This document shows, in pieces, positions 27,152 through 33,948 of a DNA stretch of 64,000 nt (position 1 is its first letter; each line of letters opens with the position of its first letter). The stretch is from Burkholderiaceae bacterium (GTDB lineage Bacteria > Pseudomonadota > Gammaproteobacteria > Burkholderiales > Burkholderiaceae_C). The position numbers and the translations under genes are program-made. Under the pieces are notes generated by a model that saw only the letters and a program-made list of their open reading frames with translations, was not told where the DNA came from and made no database searches. The stretch spans positions 120,737-184,736 of the forward strand of contig JAEUOU010000006.1 of NCBI GenBank assembly GCA_016790575.1, read 5' to 3'.

Positions 27152-27535
27152 ATGACACCGCTGCGCTGGCTGGATTTCGACACCAGCGAGGGTGACGACG
27201 GCGTCACCACCTTCGACGCCCTGGCCAGCGTGCGCCCCGCCGACCGGGACGCGCTGGCGGCCGACATCGTGCGGGTGCTCGACTGGGCGTACACCCGCTA
27301 CCCTGGCGTGCAGGGCCCGGTGGAAGAGGGCGGCGACTGGGACTTTGACCTGCAGCTCGTCGAATCCGCCACCGACGCCACGCTGCACTACGACGCCGCC
27401 GCCCGCCGCCTGGTCTGGCCGGGGGATGGAGCTGCGCCGCCGCGGCTCACCGTGGCCCTCACCCTCAGCGGCCCGCCGGCCTTTTGCAGCGCCCTGAGCG
27501 CCGCGTTCGGCCTGGACGGGCCGGCGCACGGCTGA
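27152..27535 (+). CDS. Conserved-looking hypothetical protein, 127 residues
   Basis: Not recognised. The protein is soluble, acidic, without signal peptide or membrane helix, and begins MTPLRWLDFDTSEGDDG. A later segment, VEEGGDWDFDLQLV, suggests a small alpha/beta fold. Codon use matches neighbouring genes (GC-rich third positions), which supports real coding. It starts 22 bp after the SDR stop and is probably cotranscribed with it. The same DNA is open in another frame, but that frame continues out of the SDR gene and gives a Pro/Arg-rich shadow. Confidence 0.6.
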   Translation: MTPLRWLDFDTSEGDDGVTTFDALASVRPADRDALAADIVRVLDWAYTRYPGVQGPVEEGGDWDFDLQLVESATDATLHYDAAARRLVWPGDGAAPPRLTVALTLSGPPAFCSALSAAFGLDGPAHG

Positions 27536-27600
27536 CTGAAAAGGCGGCCACCAGCGGGGCTGCCGCGGGCCGGAAACCCGCTGGTTTCGGACTTTTCAAG

Positions 27601-27644
27601 AAAAAAGTGCCCATACCCAGCGTAAAAAGGTCATTGTTTGCTAT
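27601..27644 (-). repeat. Dispersed intergenic repeat, copy R4
   Basis: The most consensus-like copy, in reverse orientation: ATAGCAAACAATGACC, then TTTTTACGCTGGGTATGGGC, then ACTTTTTT when read on the minus strand. It lies between the convergent 127-residue hypothetical gene and the CDF transporter gene, touching neither. Confidence 0.8.
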
Positions 27645-27699
27645 TACAAAGATATCGAATCGATGCCCCGCTGTGCGCGCCGCACGGGCGGCGCCACGT

Positions 27700-28332
27700 T
27701 CAGGCGCGCGCCGGCGCCGGGCGTAGCTCCGCCCGCGCCTGCCGGATCACCGCGACCGCCGCGCTCAGCGCCAGCACCCCCATCACCAGCGCCACCGCCA
27801 GGTCGGGCCAGCCGCTGCCGGTGCCGAATACCCCCAGCGCGGCCAGCATCACCGCCACATTGCCGATGGCGTCGTTGCGGCTGCACAGCCACACCGAGCG
27901 CATGTTGGCGTCGCCCTCGCGCCAGGCGTAGAGCAGGGCGGCCACCGTCACGTTGGCCACCAGTGCCAGCGCCCCGATGGCGCCCATCGTCACCGGCTCG
28001 GGCACCGTGCCGGCCATGGCCGACCAGGCCGCGCGGCCCAGCACAAACACCCCAAAGGCGCCCATGCTCAGCCCCTTCACCAGCGCCGCCCGTGCCCGCC
28101 AGCGCAGCGCCAGGCCCAGCACCGCCAGCGACATGCCGTAGTTGGCCGCGTCGCCGAAAAAGTCCACCGCATCGGCCAGCAGCGACACCGACCCGGCCTG
28201 CAGGCCGCCAGCCAGCTCCACACCAAACATGGCCAGATTGATCAGCAGCGCCACCCACAGCACCCGGCGGTAGCGCGGGCTCTGGCTGGCGGGCGGGGCG
28301 GCGCAGCCGTGGCTGCAGCAGGAGTCGGACAT
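27700..28332 (-). CDS. Cation diffusion facilitator-type heavy-metal transporter (short form)
   Basis: A 210-residue membrane protein starting at ATG 28332. The N-terminus MSDSCCSHGCA is rich in Cys/His and probably binds metal. Six helices follow; helix 2 carries SLLADAVDFFGDAANYG and helix 5 SRNDAIGNVAV, where CDF proteins place their Asp metal-site residues. There is no C-terminal cytoplasmic domain, as in short 'cation transporter' proteins paired with CadR-type regulators. The promoter faces a divergent MerR-family gene and has the 19-bp spacer typical of MerR control, so export of Cd, Pb or Zn is likely. Confidence 0.85.
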   Translation of the reverse strand: MSDSCCSHGCAAPPASQSPRYRRVLWVALLINLAMFGVELAGGLQAGSVSLLADAVDFFGDAANYGMSLAVLGLALRWRARAALVKGLSMGAFGVFVLGRAAWSAMAGTVPEPVTMGAIGALALVANVTVAALLYAWREGDANMRSVWLCSRNDAIGNVAVMLAALGVFGTGSGWPDLAVALVMGVLALSAAVAVIRQARAELRPAPARA

Positions 28333-28360
28333 AAAAAGGCTTTCCAGTGACAATGACGCC

Positions 28361-28391
28361 ATTGGAAACCCTGGAGCGGCTCCAGAGTCAA
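28361..28391 (-). promoter_or_regulatory. MerR-type promoter with 19-bp spacer driving the metal transporter
   Basis: On the minus strand TTGACT (28386-28391) and TCCAAT (28361-28366) are separated by 19 bp, longer than the 17 bp optimum. Within the spacer, CTGGAGC-C-GCTCCAG (28371-28385) is a perfect inverted repeat. This layout is the hallmark of promoters that metal-loaded MerR proteins untwist. The motif lies 29 bp upstream of the transporter start. Confidence 0.85.
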
Positions 28392-28443
28392 GCGGTATGC
28401 TGCGGCGCGTGGCGCCCGCAGGGTGCCGCAGAAAGAACCCGCC

Positions 28444-28878
28444 ATGAAAATCGGCGAACTGGCCCGCGCGGCCCAGACCCCGGTCGACACCATCCGCTAC
28501 TACGAGCGCGAAGGCCTGCTGCCCGCCGCGCCGCGCAGCGACGGCAACTACCGCCTCTACAGCCCCGACCACGCCGAGCGGCTGGTCTTTGTGCGCCACT
28601 GCCGCTCGCTGGACATGACGCTGGACGAAATCCGGGCGCTGCTGCGCGTCAAGGACGCACCCCAGGCGCCCTGCACCGACGTGAACACACTGCTCGACGC
28701 CCACATCACCCACGTTGCCACCCGCATCCGCGAACTGCGCCAGCTGGAAAAACAGCTCAAAGCGCTGCGCCAGCAATGCGCCGGCGCCAGCGACGCCGCC
28801 CACTGCGGCATCCTGACCGAACTGGCCCAGGCCACCCACCCGCCTGGCGCGGTGTCTGGACGAAGAATGTGCCAATAG
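28444..28878 (+). CDS. cadR: Cd(II)/Pb(II)-responsive MerR-family regulator (CadR/PbrR-like)
   Basis: A 144-residue regulator with the MerR helix-turn-helix MKIGELARAAQTPVDTIRYYEREGLL, then NYRLYSPDHAERLVFVRHC. The dimer helix carries LDEIRALL, and metal-site cysteines lie at RHCRSLD, APCTDVN and QQCAGASD, with a further Cys in AHCGIL. This pattern matches CadR/PbrR rather than MerR or CueR. ATG 28444 is used; the in-frame codons upstream fall in the operator side. The gene ends inside repeat R5, whose bases encode the last residues (CQ) and the TAG stop, so the C-terminus may differ from relatives. Confidence 0.87.
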   Translation: MKIGELARAAQTPVDTIRYYEREGLLPAAPRSDGNYRLYSPDHAERLVFVRHCRSLDMTLDEIRALLRVKDAPQAPCTDVNTLLDAHITHVATRIRELRQLEKQLKALRQQCAGASDAAHCGILTELAQATHPPGAVSGRRMCQ

Positions 28879-28906
28879 CCAGCGTGAAAAGGTCGTTGAT
28901 TGCTAT
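28866..28906 (-). repeat. Dispersed intergenic repeat, copy R5 (contains cadR stop)
   Basis: In reverse orientation: ATAGCAATCAACGACC, then TTTTCACGCTGGCTATTGGC. It has GGCTAT where most copies have GGGTAT, a variant shared only with R6. The complement of this GCTAT gives the TAG that ends cadR. The cassette island begins about 210 bp downstream. Confidence 0.75.
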
Positions 28907-29117
28907 GAAAGCGGGATCGTTTTCGGGGCAACCGCGCCCGGTGCGGTCTTCCACCCGGGCCCGCGGAGGGCCTTGCACCCGCGGCAGTCCGTCAGCCATC
29001 CACATTGAACCCAACGCGGTACCGAAACAGCCGGGGCGATACAACTATGGGGTGGCGGGTTTCGCGGGTGCTTTGAGCCTGTGAATTTGCCCAGTAAAAG
29101 GCTTGCAATTCATTGAT
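28907..29117. other. Gene-free junction before the cassette island
   Basis: About 210 bp hold no convincing open frame, tRNA or transposase remnant. The first 130 bp are GC-rich and match the neighbouring chromosome; after about 29060 the sequence becomes AT-richer and continues into the first attC-like structure. No integrase gene and no recognisable attI site were found. The composition change near 29060-29100 marks a probable junction. Confidence 0.5.
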
Positions 29118-29207
29118 GTACAACAATTTTCTGGCGGATTCCGCGCCCAGAATATCCCGCGTGGTCCAGCTTATCCGGCAGAATTTGCGGGATGCATTGA
29201 GTTATGC
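29118..29207 (+). repeat. attC-like site 1 (uncertain left end)
   Basis: The right end GTTATGC is a common form of the attC R' core, although strict GTTRRRY is met at only 6 of 7 bases. GTACAAC at 29118 is a possible R'' partner. Between them TTCTGGCGGAT pairs with ATCCGGCAGAA with one mismatch, and ATCCCGC pairs with GCGGGAT. The arms are not symmetric about the core sites, so the boundaries are uncertain. Confidence 0.4.
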
Positions 29208-29230
29208 GTCTAGCACGCGAGGGGCCAAAC

Positions 29231-29479
29231 ATGAGAACCGCGATCACAATGATCCTCTTTGGCGCCGGCTGGTTGCTGCAGATGTTTGGCGGGATTACCG
29301 TGGTCGTTCTCTTAATCTACGGAATTTATGCGCTTTTCGCTAAATCCGTGATTGGTGGCTTGGTTCTAATTGGCGCTTCCGTCGTCCTCGGGTGGGTCAT
29401 CCGCTTTTTTTCAGGGCTGCTAATGCTGGCTGGTGCAGGGGCTGCGACAATCGGGGCAAAGAGATCAGAGGAGAACTAA
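29231..29479 (+). CDS. Small membrane protein of unknown function (cassette gene)
   Basis: An 82-residue protein starting at ATG 29231 with GAGGGG seven bases upstream; an earlier in-frame ATG at 29204 is inside the attC core and is less likely. Two or three hydrophobic segments fill it (about 3-36 and 40-74), ending with the charged tail GAKRSEEN. Codon use is AT-richer than neighbours. The next gene begins directly after its stop. The function is not recognised. Confidence 0.6.
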   Translation: MRTAITMILFGAGWLLQMFGGITVVVLLIYGIYALFAKSVIGGLVLIGASVVLGWVIRFFSGLLMLAGAGAATIGAKRSEEN

Positions 29480-29746
29480 ATGGACGAAATTATTTCCTGG
29501 CTTCGTGTAGGAACAGTCGTCGGGGCTGTGATCGTAATGATCTACGGCCTGAAGAAAATATTCGAGCGGCTTGAAGCAAAGCAACAGGGTTTTGGGCCAA
29601 ATGCGCTAAAGGCTATCGGGGTTGTTCTGTTTCTACCGACCCTTCTAATACTTGCCGTCCTGGCCGACTTCAAGACCGAAACGCTCGCTGCGTTGCTTGG
29701 CACCGTCGCAGGCTATGTGCTGTCCAACTCCAAACCTGACGAATAG
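29480..29746 (+). CDS. Small two-helix membrane protein of unknown function (cassette gene)
   Basis: An 88-residue protein whose ATG touches the previous stop (TAAATG), with GAGGAG eight bases upstream, so both genes are translated together. Helix 1 is about 8-25 (VGTVVGAVIVMIYGL), a charged segment KKIFERLEAKQQ follows, helix 2 is about 45-62, and the tail is DFKTETLAALLGTVAGYVL. The arrangement resembles small holin- or toxin-like membrane proteins in general form only. No homologue is recognised. Confidence 0.6.
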   Translation: MDEIISWLRVGTVVGAVIVMIYGLKKIFERLEAKQQGFGPNALKAIGVVLFLPTLLILAVLADFKTETLAALLGTVAGYVLSNSKPDE

Positions 29747-29748
29747 GC

Positions 29749-29815
29749 GCATAACTCGTCAGTCCACCGGGCCTGCGCAAAATACCGCGAAGGCCGGTGA
29801 CTTTCGACGGTAGTC
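29749..29815 (+). repeat. attC-like site 2 (degenerate right core)
   Basis: GCATAAC (R''-like) begins a strong imperfect hairpin: AGTCCACCGG pairs with CCGGTGACT with a one-base bulge, CGTC with GACG outside it, and CCTGCGC with GCGAAGG inside it, with loop AAAATACC. An extrahelical base and spacers next to the core sites are normal for attC. The right core reads GGTAGTC instead of GTTRRRY, so recombination activity is doubtful. Confidence 0.5.
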
Positions 29816-29839
29816 TTACAACCGATATCTGGAGTCCTC

Positions 29840-30289
29840 ATGAACCGGCTATTTCCCATTTTTGCTCTTTTGGCTGGTCTGAATGTGTGCGCGCAGGATG
29901 TTAGCGATGCAGAGATTGCTACTCAGCAACAGATTCGCTCGGCATCTTGCGCAATGAACGCAATGCCAAAGAAATCGTTTGAAGCCCTATTAGCAGCGAC
30001 GCGCACATACATGAAAGAAAGGGACTCTATCGAGCTGTTAAGATCTTTTCAAAGAGATGATGTCCCTACATATATTGCTAAGTGTTTCGATGTACATGCA
30101 AAGCAGTTGTTTGACTCGAAAAAGTCAAACCGAGAGTTTGCAAACTTCTACGATGGCACGGAACGAGCCCTTAGACTTCACTTCGTCATTGAATTGGCAC
30201 GGCGAAGTAATCAATCCACAGATACTATCCGGCGCTTAAACGATCAAATGTTTGAATCGTTAATTGTGTTTAATCGCGAGAATCCTTGA
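29840..30289 (+). CDS. Secreted or periplasmic protein of unknown function (cassette gene)
   Basis: A 149-residue protein with a clear signal peptide MNRLFPIFALLAGLNVCAQD, cleaved near residue 18-19; the Cys at 17 sits before Ala-Gln and is not a good lipobox. The mature part is polar and alpha-helical, with two cysteines (SASCAMNA and AKCFDVH) that may form a disulfide. Codon choice is markedly AT-rich compared with the rest of the window, a sign of transfer. It begins 24 bases after attC-like site 2, as expected for a cassette gene. No family is recognised. Confidence 0.65.
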   Translation: MNRLFPIFALLAGLNVCAQDVSDAEIATQQQIRSASCAMNAMPKKSFEALLAATRTYMKERDSIELLRSFQRDDVPTYIAKCFDVHAKQLFDSKKSNREFANFYDGTERALRLHFVIELARRSNQSTDTIRRLNDQMFESLIVFNRENP

Positions 30290-30304
30290 TCAGCAGCGCG
30301 CTCT

Positions 30305-30361
30305 GCCTACCATTCATTGCAGTGGATCGGCTTCGCCGCCCACTGAATTTAGACGTTAAGC
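30305..30361 (+). repeat. attC-like site 3, short aadA/aadB type
   Basis: The 57-bp structure has the layout of the 60-bp attC sites of aadA/aadB cassettes: GCCTACC (one mismatch to RYYYAAC), ATTCATTGCAGTGG, a GGC-TTCG-CCG hairpin head, CCACTGAATTTAGAC and the right core GTTAAGC, which fits GTTRRRY exactly. CAGTGG pairs with CCACTG in the folded strand. It is the strongest of the three sites. Confidence 0.7.
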
Positions 30362-30392
30362 CCTACAAATCACCCTTCCCGGAGCAAGTGCC

Positions 30393-30863
30393 ATGAAACA
30401 GGCGGTTGCGATTCGAGTCTTGTCGCCGGAGGACATTGATCTGATGCGGCGCATGCTTGGCATGTTCGGGGCCGCTTTTGAAGACGTCGCCACATATACC
30501 GAGAAGCAGCCAGACGACGCCTACCTGGCGACGCTGCTGTCCAGGCCTGACTTCATTGCGGTGGCAGCCGTCTCTGAAGGCCGTGTTGTCGGCGGGCTCG
30601 CGGCGTATGTTCTGGTCAAATTCGAGCAGGCGCGATCCGAAACCTACATCTACGACCTTGCGGTTGACGAACTTTTCCGTAGACAAGGCATCGCGACTGC
30701 CCTGATCCGGGAGGTTCAGAGAGTATCGAGAGCCAAAGGCGCCCATGTCGTCTTCGTCCAGGCAGACGTTGAAGACGAGCCCGCTGTCGCGCTGTACACC
30801 AAGCTGGGCACCCGCGAAGAAGTGCTGCACTTCGACATCGCCGAGCCCGACAGTCCTGCCTGA
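30393..30863 (+). CDS. aac(3)-I: AAC(3)-I family aminoglycoside 3-N-acetyltransferase
   Basis: A 156-residue GNAT enzyme. Family-defining stretches are [65 protein letters not shown] (acetyl-CoA loop), [20 protein letters not shown] and EEVLHFDI. These match AAC(3)-I block by block, although this sequence differs from AAC(3)-Ia at many positions. The family transfers acetyl from acetyl-CoA to the 3-amino group of gentamicin-type aminoglycosides. It begins 31 bases after attC-like site 3, with CCGGAG upstream of the ATG. Its GC content is closer to the host than that of the other cassette genes. Activity of this variant is inferred. Confidence 0.87.
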   Translation: MKQAVAIRVLSPEDIDLMRRMLGMFGAAFEDVATYTEKQPDDAYLATLLSRPDFIAVAAVSEGRVVGGLAAYVLVKFEQARSETYIYDLAVDELFRRQGIATALIREVQRVSRAKGAHVVFVQADVEDEPAVALYTKLGTREEVLHFDIAEPDSPA

Positions 30864-30957
30864 CATGTCGGATGGGTGACCTGCCCGTTATCACCATACC
30901 AAGCGCAAGTTCCCGCCCTCTGTCGCCCCTTCGGCCCTTTTCGGCAGGTTTTCAGAC

Positions 30958-31000
30958 AAAAAGACCCGATAGCCAGCGTAAAAAGGTCATTGTTTGCTAC
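30958..31000 (-). repeat. Dispersed intergenic repeat, copy R6
   Basis: In reverse orientation: GTAGCAAACAATGACC, then TTTTTACGCTGGCTATCGGG. It shares the GGCTAT variant and orientation with R5, so the two bracket the cassette island as direct repeats. It lies between the aminoglycoside acetyltransferase gene and the convergent amidase gene. Confidence 0.78.
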
Positions 31001-31027
31001 GGTTAATGTAGTGATTTCTGCGGCCGG

Positions 31028-32485
31028 TCACGACGCCTCCGGCGGCCGGCGGGCCAGCAGGTCGTGCACGCGGGCCTCATACCCCGCCGCCAGCGCCAGC
31101 AGCGCGGCGTCGCCGCGCGGGCGGCCGATGAGCTGGATGCCCATGGGCAGGCGGCCGTCGGGGCTGAAGCCGGCGGGCAGGCTGATGGCGGGCAGGCCGG
31201 CGAAGGTGGCGTACAGCGTGCATTCCATCCAGCGGTGATAGGTGTCCATGGCGCGGCCGGCCACGGTTTTGGGCCAGTGCAGGTTGGCGTCGAACGGCCA
31301 GGCCTGCGCCACCGGCAGGGCCAGCGCGTCGTAGTGCTCCAGCAGCGTGGCCAGGCGGGTGTAGAAGGCGCTGCGCACCTGCGCCGCGCGCATGAAGTCG
31401 TTCAGTTGAAGGCCCTGGGCGCGTTCGTATTCCCACAGCGCCTCGGGCTTGATCTGCTCGCGCGCGCCGGGCAGTTGCAGCGCCTGGCCGATCATGGGCG
31501 CCACCAGCGCGCACCGCCAGGCCAGCCAGGCATTCCACACCGCGTCCAGGTCGGTGTCCAGCGTGGCGGGCTCCACCACGGCGCCAGCCTCCGCCATGCG
31601 CGCCAGCGCGCTTTCGCACAGGGGCAGGATGCCGGGTTCCACCGCCAGGTGGCCGCCCAGGTCGCCCAGCCAGGCGATGCGTTTGCCGGCCAGGCCGCTG
31701 CCCCAGGCCTGCGGCGGCGGCACCATCGGCGTGCCGGGGGCGTCGCCCAGCGCCAGCGGGGTGCGGGCGTCGTAGCCGGCCTGGGTCTCCAGCAGGCGGG
31801 CCAGGTCGCGCACGGTGCGGGCCATGGGGCCATCAATGCCCAGCTGGCTGACGAACAGGTCCGGCCGGGGCCAGGAGGGTACGCGGCCCTGGCTGGGGCG
31901 CAGGCCGTAGACATGGTTCCAGCCCGCCGGGTTGCGCAGCGAACCCATGAAGTCCGAGCCGTCGGCCACTGGCAGCAGGCGCAGCGCCAGCGCCACCGCC
32001 GCGCCGCCGCTGGAGCCGCCGGCCGTCACCGTGCGGTCCCAGGCGTTGCGGGTGGTGCCGTAGAGCCGGTTGTAGCTGTGCGAACCCAGGCCGAACTCCG
32101 ACATGTTGGTCTTGCCGATCACCAGGGCGCCGGCCGCCTTCATGCGGGCCACGTAGATGCTGTCCTCGCGCGCGCTCTGGCGCGCCAGCAGCGGGCTGCC
32201 GAAGCTGGTGGCAAAGCCGGTGGCCTGCCCGGTGTCCTTGATCGCCGCCGGTTGCCCGTGCAGCCAGCCACGGCTGTGGCCGGCGGCCAGTTCGGCGTCG
32301 CAGGCGTCGGCCTGGGCCAGCAGGGTGTCGTCGGGCGCCTGGGCCACGATGGCCGTGTGCTGCGGGTTTAGCCATGCAATGCGTGCCAGATAGGCCGTCA
32401 TCACCTCGCGGCACGACACCGTGCGGCGGTGGATGGCGTCGGACAGCGCATGGGCGTCGAGGGCGGTGAGGGTGTCGGTGGTCAT
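31028..32485 (-). CDS. Amidase signature family protein (first of two)
   Basis: A 485-residue amidase-signature hydrolase. The catalytic Lys lies in GQPAAIKDTGQATG, and the Gly/Ser-rich signature TVTAGGSSGGAAVALALRLL carries the cis-Ser, followed by DGSDFMGSLRNPAGWN with the nucleophile Ser. The length fits the family (about 450-500). It hydrolyses a C-N bond in an amide of unknown identity. The start ATG overlaps the stop of the upstream amidase as ATGA, so the two are translated together downstream of a Bug receptor gene. Confidence 0.87.
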   Translation of the reverse strand: MTTDTLTALDAHALSDAIHRRTVSCREVMTAYLARIAWLNPQHTAIVAQAPDDTLLAQADACDAELAAGHSRGWLHGQPAAIKDTGQATGFATSFGSPLLARQSAREDSIYVARMKAAGALVIGKTNMSEFGLGSHSYNRLYGTTRNAWDRTVTAGGSSGGAAVALALRLLPVADGSDFMGSLRNPAGWNHVYGLRPSQGRVPSWPRPDLFVSQLGIDGPMARTVRDLARLLETQAGYDARTPLALGDAPGTPMVPPPQAWGSGLAGKRIAWLGDLGGHLAVEPGILPLCESALARMAEAGAVVEPATLDTDLDAVWNAWLAWRCALVAPMIGQALQLPGAREQIKPEALWEYERAQGLQLNDFMRAAQVRSAFYTRLATLLEHYDALALPVAQAWPFDANLHWPKTVAGRAMDTYHRWMECTLYATFAGLPAISLPAGFSPDGRLPMGIQLIGRPRGDAALLALAAGYEARVHDLLARRPPEAS

Positions 32486-33948
32486 GGGAGGGATGTTGCC
32501 ATGGGAGGGGGTTCGAATCCGCGCCAGGTCTGCTCCAGCCAGTGCGCGAAACGCAGGGTGTCCGGGTCGGCCATGGCCGGGCCGATCACCTGGGCGCCCA
32601 CCGGCAGGCCGTCGGCGGCGCACCCCAGCGGGAACGCGGTGGCCGGCAGGCCCACCACTCCGGGCAGGCCTGCCCAGAACAGCGAGTCGGTGCCGGGCCG
32701 AGCGGTGCCGTTGACTGGGACCAGGCGCTCCCAGCGTTCGCCGTGCTGGTGGTGCGCGAACGCGGTGGTGCAGGCCACCGGGGTAATCAGCAGGTCGTAT
32801 CGGGTGAAAAAAGCGTCCCACTGGTGGCGCAGGCTGGCGCGGCGCTGGTCCAGAGCCACCCAGTCGCGGTGGCTCAGGGTGCTGCCGCGGTAGTGGGCGG
32901 CTTCGTAACGGCGGTCATCGGCGGCGTAGCGGGCGGCCTGCTCCCGAAACTGCGTCCAGGTCGCGTCATCCAGCCAGGCGCCGGTGGCGGCCCGCAGCAG
33001 GTGCAGGTAGACAAAATGGGTCTCCGCGGAATCCACCGGTCGGGTGTCCTCGTCTACCGCCACGCCTTGCTGGCGCAGAAAGTCGGCCAGCGCCTGCAGC
33101 CGGGCCTGTACCGCCGCGTCCACCGGCGCGACCGGGTCATCTGTCCACAGCGCCACACGCAGGCGGGGGGGCGGTAGGCCGGGCGGGCGCCATGCGGCAG
33201 GGTGCCAGCCCAGGGGTCCGAAGCGTTGCAGCGGCCGGGTCAGCACGTCCAGGGCCAGCCTCAGGTCGGCGGCGCTGCGTGCCATGGGGCCGGCGACCGC
33301 GATGTCCAGACGGTCGATGCAGGCCACGCCCGGCACCTGGTGGCCGGCCATGGGCACCACGCCCCAGGTCGGTTTGTGGCCGTAGACGCCGCAGTAGTGG
33401 GCCGGGTTGCGGATGCTGGCGCCGATGTCGCTGCCCAGCTCCAGCGGCGTCAGCCCGGCGGCCAACGCGGCGGCGCTGCCCCCGGACGAGCCCCCCGGCG
33501 TGCGCGAAACATCCCAGGGGTTGTTCGTGGTGCCATAGACCGGGTTGAAGGTCTGCCAGTCGGCCAGGGATACGGGCACGTTGGTCTTGCCAAAGACAAT
33601 GGCGCCGGCGTCCACCAGGCGCTGCACGGCGGTGGCATGGTGGGTGGCGACGTTCCCGCGCAGTGACTCGTGGCCCCAGGTGGTGGGCAGTCCGGCCACG
33701 TCGAACGATTCCTTGACCGTCATCGGCAAACCGTGCAGCGCACCCCAGTCTTCGCCCCGCGCGCGGGCGGCGTCGGCCTGTGCGGCGCGCGCCAGCGCGC
33801 GATCGGCATCGCGCACCACCACGGCGTTGAGGGCGGGGTGGAGGGTGTCGCAGCGCGCCAGCAACTGGTGCAGCAGCTCGACCGAGGACAGCTCTCGCCG
33901 CTGCAGCCGCGCCAGCCATTCACCGGCCGATGCCAGGCAGGACGTCAC
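32482..33948 (-). CDS. Amidase signature family protein (second of two)
   Basis: A 488-residue amidase paralogue. The Lys is in GLPMTVKESFDVAGLP, and the signature RTPGGSSGGSAAALAAGLTP is followed by GSDIGASIRNPAHYCGVYGHKPTWG with the nucleophile Ser. The GTG start is inferred because it overlaps the Bug-receptor stop as GTGA and no ATG is near. The frame stays open far upstream through the receptor and regulator genes, but that is a GC-rich artefact. Two different amidases beside one solute receptor suggest uptake and hydrolysis of an amide or dipeptide-like compound. Confidence 0.85.
   Translation of the reverse strand: MTSCLASAGEWLARLQRRELSSVELLHQLLARCDTLHPALNAVVVRDADRALARAAQADAARARGEDWGALHGLPMTVKESFDVAGLPTTWGHESLRGNVATHHATAVQRLVDAGAIVFGKTNVPVSLADWQTFNPVYGTTNNPWDVSRTPGGSSGGSAAALAAGLTPLELGSDIGASIRNPAHYCGVYGHKPTWGVVPMAGHQVPGVACIDRLDIAVAGPMARSAADLRLALDVLTRPLQRFGPLGWHPAAWRPPGLPPPRLRVALWTDDPVAPVDAAVQARLQALADFLRQQGVAVDEDTRPVDSAETHFVYLHLLRAATGAWLDDATWTQFREQAARYAADDRRYEAAHYRGSTLSHRDWVALDQRRASLRHQWDAFFTRYDLLITPVACTTAFAHHQHGERWERLVPVNGTARPGTDSLFWAGLPGVVGLPATAFPLGCAADGLPVGAQVIGPAMADPDTLRFAHWLEQTWRGFEPPPMATSLP

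Larger units (their letters stand above)
29118..30863 (+). mobile_element. Integrase-less integron-type cassette array (CALIN-like) ending in aac(3)-I
   Basis: Four genes on one strand are separated by attC-like structures ending at GTTATGC (29201), GGTAGTC (29809) and GTTAAGC (30355), each followed by a 23-31 base leader and an ATG. Three of the genes are visibly lower in GC than the surroundings. The last gene belongs to AAC(3)-I, a family well known from integron cassettes. No integrase lies within the window, and no attC was recognised after the last gene, so the array looks like a relic or an excised and reinserted block. Confidence 0.6.

Noticed and set aside
27700..28875. A 391-residue fusion of the metal transporter with an N-terminal extension across the MerR gene
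   Set aside because: The extension is antisense to the MerR-family gene and covers its promoter; the Cys-rich MSDSCC start and the 19-bp-spacer promoter fix the true start at 28332.
28990..29090. Possible additional attC with ACCCAAC near 29008
   Set aside because: No matching right core (GTTRRRY) or pairing arm was found within a normal attC length.
30864..30957. An attC expected after the aminoglycoside acetyltransferase gene
   Set aside because: GTTATCA is present near 30892, but it does not fit the core and no paired arm was found, so it is not reported as a site.
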